A DNA stretch of 11,063 nucleotides from Clostridia bacterium. GTDB lineage: Bacteria; Bacillota; Clostridia; Saccharofermentanales; Saccharofermentanaceae. The translations under genes were made by a program, and so were the position numbers. The notes under the pieces were generated by a model. It was not told where the DNA came from. It did not search any database and saw only the letters and a list, made by a program, of their open reading frames with translations. Below, in pieces: positions 6,342 through 11,063 of the stretch; position 1 is the stretch's first letter; each line of letters starts with the position of its first letter. Where the stretch lies: assembly GCA_017881645.1 (NCBI GenBank), contig JADGQQ010000104.1:1-11063 (forward strand), in the 5' to 3' direction.

Positions 6342-7832
6342 CTATTCATCCTTTCGAAATCCAAGATTCGACAGGAATTCAGGTTTGTTCTTCCAGTCGG
6401 AACGAACTTTGATGTGTATATCAAGAAAGACTTTGCATCCGCACATTTTTTCAATGTTCTCGCGGGCCCTTGTTCCGATTCGCTTGATCATCTGTCCGTT
6501 CTTGCCAAGAAGAATGGCCCGATGCGAAGTCTTCTCGCAAATAATCGAAGCAGTAATTTTGATCAGATCACGGTCATACGCATCAACGGCATCCGCGCGC
6601 AGCCGTTCTTCAAAAAGCTCAATCTCGACCGCCGTACCATGCGGGATTTCTTCATTTGTATAATGAAGTATCTGTTCGCGGATCAATTCGCCGGCCAATG
6701 TTCTTTCCGACTGATCCGTCACTTCTTCATCCGGGAAAAAACGCGGGCCCGGAGGAAGGTTTCGAACAATAACATTCAATAATTCGGGAACTCCGTCACC
6801 GGTTCGGGCGGATACAGGAATAATGGCTTCAAATGCAAATAATGAATAATATAATTCGATAATAGGAAGCAAACTTTCCTTTTCAACGGCATCCGCTTTG
6901 TTGATGGCAAGAATTACCTTCTTGCCGGATTCTTTCGCCTGCTTACAGGATTCTCTTTCGACAAAAGACGGACTGCCTTTGGTTGCGTCAACCATCATCA
7001 GTATCAGATCCGCATTATTGGCTGCACGGAATGCAACCTCAACCATATATTCCGCTAAAGTTGATTTGGGCCTGTGTATACCCGGTGTATCTACAAAAAT
7101 GATCTGTGAATGATCCACGTTCACAACGGAACGGACATTTTTTCTGGTTGTCTGCGGTTTGGAAGAAACAATGGCAAGCTTCATGCCGGAAATCTGATTC
7201 AGGAGTGTGGATTTGCCGACATTCGGGCGTCCGATAATCGCAACAAATCCGGAATGCTCCAGAACTTCATGAACCGGAGACACAACACTTTCCATTGACT
7301 CGGAATCCCTTGTAATCTGCAAGTCCGCAAGAACCTTCTTTTGTTCCGAAATCATTCTCTTCTCATCCTTCTCGTCCAAATGATCAAATCCGATCAAATG
7401 GAGAGCCGCATGAGTCGCAAGAAAGGAAACTTCACGTTCCATGGAATGCCCGTATTCTTTTGCCTGCTCCCAGGCTTTATCTAAAGAAATGAGGATTTCT
7501 CCGAGCGGAAGTTCTGAAATTCCGTCGGCATGCGGAATCAGATCCGATACAGATAAAGGCTCGAGCAATTTACCGGTATTCATCGCCAGCAGCGGAAAAG
7601 TCAGGACATCCGTGACTTGATTTATCCCGCGGAAATCCCGATTCATTTTTCGTATATATTCCTTTCCGACAAAATTAACCGTAGCGGAAATAACAAGGCT
7701 TGCTTTACGCATGCGCTTGTCAATGGATGGACGAAGCATGACTTTGTCCATGGCATTCTGGCATAAGGTTTTGTACTGTGCAACCAACTCTGCGTCAAAA
7801 TGGCGCTGTTTATTTACGAATAGTAGAATCAT
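6342..7832 (-). CDS. Fused YbeY endoribonuclease and Era GTPase
   Basis: One uninterrupted frame of 496 residues carries two proteins. Residues 1-~172 are YbeY, the metal-dependent RNase of 16S rRNA 3' maturation and ribosome quality control: VTDVLTFPL (73-81), LGEILIS (110-116) and the metal site HAALHLIGFDH with His141, His145 and His151. Residues ~180-496 are Era, the 30S-assembly GTPase: G1 GRPNVGKST (201-209), Thr228-Thr229 of the switch region, G3 DTPG (248-251), G4 NKAD (311-314), G5 SAR (341-343), and a C-terminal KH domain with GKNGQMIK (443-450). Both halves look complete, so this is not a fragment. The linker (~173-193) contains Met180 with AAGGG (7311-7307) upstream, so a separate Era could also be made. 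The start overlaps the preceding gene by 23 nt. In Bacillus, dgkA and cdd lie between ybeY and era; they are absent here. Confidence 0.95.
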   Translation of the reverse strand: MILLFVNKQRHFDAELVAQYKTLCQNAMDKVMLRPSIDKRMRKASLVISATVNFVGKEYIRKMNRDFRGINQVTDVLTFPLLAMNTGKLLEPLSVSDLIPHADGISELPLGEILISLDKAWEQAKEYGHSMEREVSFLATHAALHLIGFDHLDEKDEKRMISEQKKVLADLQITRDSESMESVVSPVHEVLEHSGFVAIIGRPNVGKSTLLNQISGMKLAIVSSKPQTTRKNVRSVVNVDHSQIIFVDTPGIHRPKSTLAEYMVEVAFRAANNADLILMMVDATKGSPSFVERESCKQAKESGKKVILAINKADAVEKESLLPIIELYYSLFAFEAIIPVSARTGDGVPELLNVIVRNLPPGPRFFPDEEVTDQSERTLAGELIREQILHYTNEEIPHGTAVEIELFEERLRADAVDAYDRDLIKITASIICEKTSHRAILLGKNGQMIKRIGTRARENIEKMCGCKVFLDIHIKVRSDWKNKPEFLSNLGFRKDE

Positions 7833-9897
7833 CTGGATACTTTACCCTTTCATGAAAGAAACCGGCATATACCTGCAGAAAAGCTCGAATGATGAGCTCG
7901 ATATCACTGAAGGACAACCCGGAATTTACCAATTGATCTTGCTCTATTTTTTGCTTTATCAGCTTTCTAAATAGCTCTTCAGCTGCATCCTGTGATGTAA
8001 TTCCGGTTGATTTGATAGCGGCTTCACAAGTATCAGCCAGCATGACAACAGCCGATTCTCTGGTTGAAGGAACACCGCACCGGTATTTGAATGCGTTCAT
8101 AGCAGGCTCATTTTGTCCGTTCTCTAAAGCTAATGATTTCGCTTTATGATAAAAATATGCCTGAAAGGTCGAACCGTGGTGTTCCTGAATGATATGTATG
8201 ATGCTGGAAGGCAGTCTATATCTTCGAGCGAGTCTGACGCCCTGATCCGGATGTGCAGTAATGATAGCCGCACTTTCTTCCGGCGCAAGTTCATCGTGAG
8301 GATTCTTCCCGTTCTGCTGATTTTCCGTAAAGAACAATGGTTTTTCGAGCTTGCCGATATCATGGTAATATGCACCGACTTTCGCAAGCAAAGGATTGGC
8401 GCCGATAGCCTCTGCAGCAGAATCCGCCAAGTTGGCGACCATCATGCTGTGCTGGGATGTTCCGGGTGCCTCAACAAAAAGACGCTTAAGCAGCGGATTC
8501 CCCGGTTGTGACAAATCAATCAACCGGATAGGCGAAACCGTATTTGAAATCAGTTCAAATATCGGCATGAACCCGAGAGCCGCTATTACAGATATGGAAC
8601 CTGCAATAATTGCCCACAAAGCCGAAGTAAGAAGATCGGTGCGGCTCGCCTTCAAAATTAGACTGATTCCGATGGCAGAGATAGCACAGGCCAATGAAGT
8701 AAGAAGAATTAATGAAGCTGAGTTATATTTTCTGTTTCTTTGACCGGCAATCATCGCACATATAAAAGTTCCTATGATCGAAATAAACAGAAATTCCACT
8801 TCGAATTTGTATATTGGAAGAATAATCATGATTTGCAGAAGAGTCAAAACGATACCCGACTGGACGCCGAGATACGTAGCCGCAATCACCGCTGTAAAAA
8901 AAACCGGTGAGATAAGGGTTGATTGGCCGGATAAATAGATGGAGCTGATGATCGGAAGTAGAAATGATAAAGAAAACGCCACAATATCCCGGGGATTCTT
9001 AATCATTTCCGGTTCAAATCGCGATAGATACAATCCAAGAATACAGAATATAGTCAACATATATACAGTAATTCCGCCAAGGAGTACAAAATCAAACCCC
9101 TTATTTTGAATTAAGTTCAAATCAAGAAGAACATGATATGTATCCTGAGAAATAACTTCTCCATAACTTACAATGCGGGTTCCCTTTTCGATCATAACGG
9201 GGTTATTCATTGCGTTGTTGAATGCAGTATCTTTTTCGGCCTGTGTTGCATTTTCGTCATATACGGCATTGGGCTTGACAAGCTTTGCAAGTAATGACTT
9301 GACTAATTCCGTATTGGATAAATAGAGGGATTTGGGCGCATCATTTATATCGGCAGAATAAGTTTTGATCTCATTCGCAAGTGCGGCATCATCAACGGTA
9401 TCCGTCATTATTAATGATGCAATCGAAACGGTTTGTGACTGGATATATTGGAGCATAGATTCATCAGCAGTAATAATCCAGAAGGATTCATCATCTGTCA
9501 AATCAATTCCGAATGTGGTTTTTACTTGCTGAATTAAGTCATCGCTTACGGTACGATACGTTTGCTTAAGCGATCCATCGGGGTTTACATTGGCGTCGCG
9601 GATTGTTTTGCAGATCGAGAAGAATTGAGACAAATCCGCTGCACACTTTTGTGCTATTTCATCCGAACGAACATAGATCGGAGCGACGGATATTTTGCTT
9701 TCATTGGCTCGTTTTTCCGTTGCATTGGTATCTTCAACGGATCGCGGTGCTGCAATATCAACACTGCTAACGACGCCGGGAGTCAAGGAATACCGCTGCG
9801 GGATGGAACCATAGTAAACGAGACCAATTACGAGAAGTGCCAAAAGCAGCACAAAAACAGCCCGAAGGGTCTTTTTAAGATTATTGGTTAGCTTCAT
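7810..9897 (-). CDS. pgpH: PgpH-like seven-transmembrane HD phosphodiesterase (cyclic di-AMP hydrolase family)
   Basis: The 695-residue membrane protein fits the family that degrades cyclic di-AMP (Listeria PgpH, Bacillus YqfF). One transmembrane helix (residues ~12-29) precedes a ~230-residue extracytoplasmic region, the 7TMR-HDED domain. About seven membrane helices follow between ~269 and 450. The cytoplasmic HD domain has GTSQHSMMVANLA (479-491, His483), AYYHDIGKLEKP (509-520, His512-Asp513), TAHPDQG (547-553, His549), EHHGST (572-577, His573-His574) and MLADTCEAA (619-627, Asp622), so the metal-binding residues expected for activity are all present. The start ATG 9897 overlaps the phoH stop as ATGA and has GAGGGG ten bases upstream. 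The substrate is assigned by family and position, which match the Bacillus phoH-yqfF-ybeY order. Confidence 0.93.
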   Translation of the reverse strand: MKLTNNLKKTLRAVFVLLLALLVIGLVYYGSIPQRYSLTPGVVSSVDIAAPRSVEDTNATEKRANESKISVAPIYVRSDEIAQKCAADLSQFFSICKTIRDANVNPDGSLKQTYRTVSDDLIQQVKTTFGIDLTDDESFWIITADESMLQYIQSQTVSIASLIMTDTVDDAALANEIKTYSADINDAPKSLYLSNTELVKSLLAKLVKPNAVYDENATQAEKDTAFNNAMNNPVMIEKGTRIVSYGEVISQDTYHVLLDLNLIQNKGFDFVLLGGITVYMLTIFCILGLYLSRFEPEMIKNPRDIVAFSLSFLLPIISSIYLSGQSTLISPVFFTAVIAATYLGVQSGIVLTLLQIMIILPIYKFEVEFLFISIIGTFICAMIAGQRNRKYNSASLILLTSLACAISAIGISLILKASRTDLLTSALWAIIAGSISVIAALGFMPIFELISNTVSPIRLIDLSQPGNPLLKRLFVEAPGTSQHSMMVANLADSAAEAIGANPLLAKVGAYYHDIGKLEKPLFFTENQQNGKNPHDELAPEESAAIITAHPDQGVRLARRYRLPSSIIHIIQEHHGSTFQAYFYHKAKSLALENGQNEPAMNAFKYRCGVPSTRESAVVMLADTCEAAIKSTGITSQDAAEELFRKLIKQKIEQDQLVNSGLSFSDIELIIRAFLQVYAGFFHERVKYPDDSTIRK

Positions 9898-10868
9898 GCT
9901 TCATTTGCCCCTCTCTCTTTTCTGCTATTATAAGCCCTTATGATTCTTTGTACCAATGGATTTCTCACAATATCTGAATCAGAGAGTGAAACAATCCCGA
10001 TTCCCTGTACATTCTGAAGTACTTCAGCGGCATCTACCAAACCGCTCTTCACGCCTCTTGGAAGATCAATCTGTGTAACATCTCCGCAGATGCAGGCCTT
10101 TGCATTCATTCCGATACGTGTAGTGAACATTTTCATCTGCTCGACCGTTGTATTTTGCGCTTCATCCAGAAGAATAAATGCGTCATCCAGGGTGCGTCCG
10201 CGCATGAATGCCAACGGGGAAACTTCTATAAGACCTTTTTCCGTATACTTCAAAAGAGCATCTTCACCAAGCAGTTCATGAAGAGCATCATAAATGGGCC
10301 GCATATATGGATCCACTTTTTCCTGTATATCGCCCGGAAGAAATCCCAGTCTCTCACCTGCTTCAACTGCGGGTCTTGACAGAATAATGCGTGATACTTC
10401 CCGATTCCTGAAAGCGGAGACCGCCATAGCAACTCCGAGAAACGTTTTTCCGGTTCCGGCAGGACCTATGCATAATACCATTTCATTATGCCTCTGCATA
10501 TCGACATATACGCGCTGTCCCAATGTCTTTGTACGAATTGAGCGTCCTTTCGGTGTAACAATCAGCACTTCATCAAGAGACAAACAAAATGAATCAAGTC
10601 GATTCTCATTCTCCATTATGCAGAAATATTGTATTATCTGTTCGTCTATGTCTTCTTTGGATAATAGAAATTTCTCAATCGCTGCGAGAATATGCTTAAA
10701 ATGCATTTTTGCAGAATTGGCTCCGGAAACCATGAAGCCGTCGCTGGTTACTTCGATTTGTATGGAAAGAAATGATTCAATAATATGGATATATTTACCG
10801 TTTCCAGAACAAAGTTCACGGAGACTGCTGCATCGTATTTTTTCCGAATCCATGTTCACATCTGTCAT
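9894..10868 (-). CDS. phoH: PhoH family ATPase
   Basis: The 324-residue cytoplasmic protein has a small N-terminal nucleic-acid-binding-like region (~25-90) and a P-loop ATPase domain. Walker A is GPAGTGKT (135-142), followed by LSRPAVEAGERLGFLPGD (163-180), FMRGRTLDDAFILLDEAQN (221-239, Walker B ending DEAQN) and CGDVTQIDLP (261-270), all hallmarks of PhoH. The family resembles the ATPase core of superfamily 1 helicases. Its exact role is unsettled, and its constant linkage with ybeY suggests RNA processing. The start ATG 10868 has AGGAAG about 11 bases upstream. The gene lies 29 nt after the preceding partial gene and overlaps the HD phosphodiesterase gene by four bases (ATGA), so both are probably translated together. 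No promoter is apparent in the 29-nt gap; transcription likely begins beyond the right edge. Confidence 0.96.
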   Translation of the reverse strand: MTDVNMDSEKIRCSSLRELCSGNGKYIHIIESFLSIQIEVTSDGFMVSGANSAKMHFKHILAAIEKFLLSKEDIDEQIIQYFCIMENENRLDSFCLSLDEVLIVTPKGRSIRTKTLGQRVYVDMQRHNEMVLCIGPAGTGKTFLGVAMAVSAFRNREVSRIILSRPAVEAGERLGFLPGDIQEKVDPYMRPIYDALHELLGEDALLKYTEKGLIEVSPLAFMRGRTLDDAFILLDEAQNTTVEQMKMFTTRIGMNAKACICGDVTQIDLPRGVKSGLVDAAEVLQNVQGIGIVSLSDSDIVRNPLVQRIIRAYNSRKERGANEA

Positions 10869-10897
10869 TTTATGTACGACTTCCTTTCATTTTTCAT

Positions 10898-11063
10898 TCA
10901 GCTGTTCCCTGCTGCATCCTCGGAAAGTTTTGGAATACTCAGACTGTCAGAAGACGACACCGTAATCGTTCCGAGTGTATTCAGCTGACTGACAATGTCG
11001 TTCACTAACTGAATGCCGCGATGAATGTCTTTCGCGTTGAAAATTGCCTTTATAACAAATTGC
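10898..11063 (-). CDS. C-terminal end of an unrecognised protein upstream of phoH (partial)
   Basis: The minus strand is open from the right edge to a TGA at 10900-10898, giving 55 codons that end SEDAAGNS. The start lies beyond the window. The visible part begins FVIKAIFNAKDIHRGIQLVND and continues with a hydrophilic tail containing TVSSSDSLSIPKL. I do not recognise the family. In spore-forming Bacillota the gene before phoH is often yqfD, a sporulation gene, but nothing in these 55 residues lets me claim that. Its stop is 29 nt before the phoH start on the same strand, and no promoter or hairpin is seen between, so it probably heads or belongs to the phoH operon. Confidence 0.55.
   Translation of the reverse strand, partial: QFVIKAIFNAKDIHRGIQLVNDIVSQLNTLGTITVSSSDSLSIPKLSEDAAGNS

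Noticed and set aside
10294..10965. 223-codon plus-strand reading frame opposite phoH
   Set aside because: It is wholly antisense to the well-supported phoH gene and its upstream junction, has no recognisable motif, and is best explained as a shadow of phoH codon use.

Overview
This window looks like ordinary chromosome from a low-to-mid GC Bacillota, most likely in the Clostridia. I infer this from three things. The order phoH, 7TM-HD phosphodiesterase, ybeY, era, recO is the Bacillota housekeeping block. The MurD belongs to a variant type I associate with Oscillospiraceae-like clostridia. Strong AGGAGG-type ribosome binding sites and a tRNA-Leu with encoded CCA also fit. No species can be named. 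I see no insertion sequence, phage gene, CRISPR array or toxin-antitoxin pair.

Left part (1-2910), all on the minus strand: a WG-repeat probable lipoprotein that runs off the left edge and has its own putative promoter; a nitroreductase of the CinD/Frm2 type; and murD for peptidoglycan synthesis. murD and the nitroreductase gene are 39 nt apart and probably share a transcript that starts just upstream of murD.

Middle (2871-5549), plus strand: a tRNA-Leu(CAG) gene with its own promoter and a strong 12-bp hairpin terminator, followed almost immediately by a large DinG/XPD-like helicase carrying an N-terminal PD-(D/E)XK nuclease-like domain. The best helicase start is a TTG codon 22 nt after the terminator. 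That leaves no room for a separate promoter between the two.

Right part (5551-11063), all on the minus strand: a tightly packed operon read from right to left. It holds the C-terminal end of an unrecognised protein, phoH, a PgpH-like membrane HD phosphodiesterase, one gene encoding YbeY fused in frame to Era, and recO. Junctions are 29 nt, a 4-nt ATGA overlap, a 23-nt overlap and a 2-nt gap. PhoH, YbeY and Era point to RNA and 30S-subunit maturation, the HD protein to cyclic di-AMP turnover, and RecO to recombinational repair. recO converges on the helicase gene with a single base between their stop codons.

The most notable points are the YbeY-Era fusion, with the usual dgkA and cdd genes absent between the two; the tRNA terminator standing in front of the helicase; the nuclease-helicase architecture; the variant MurD motifs; and near-identical DNA repeats in the WG-repeat gene. 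I found no convincing wholly new system.
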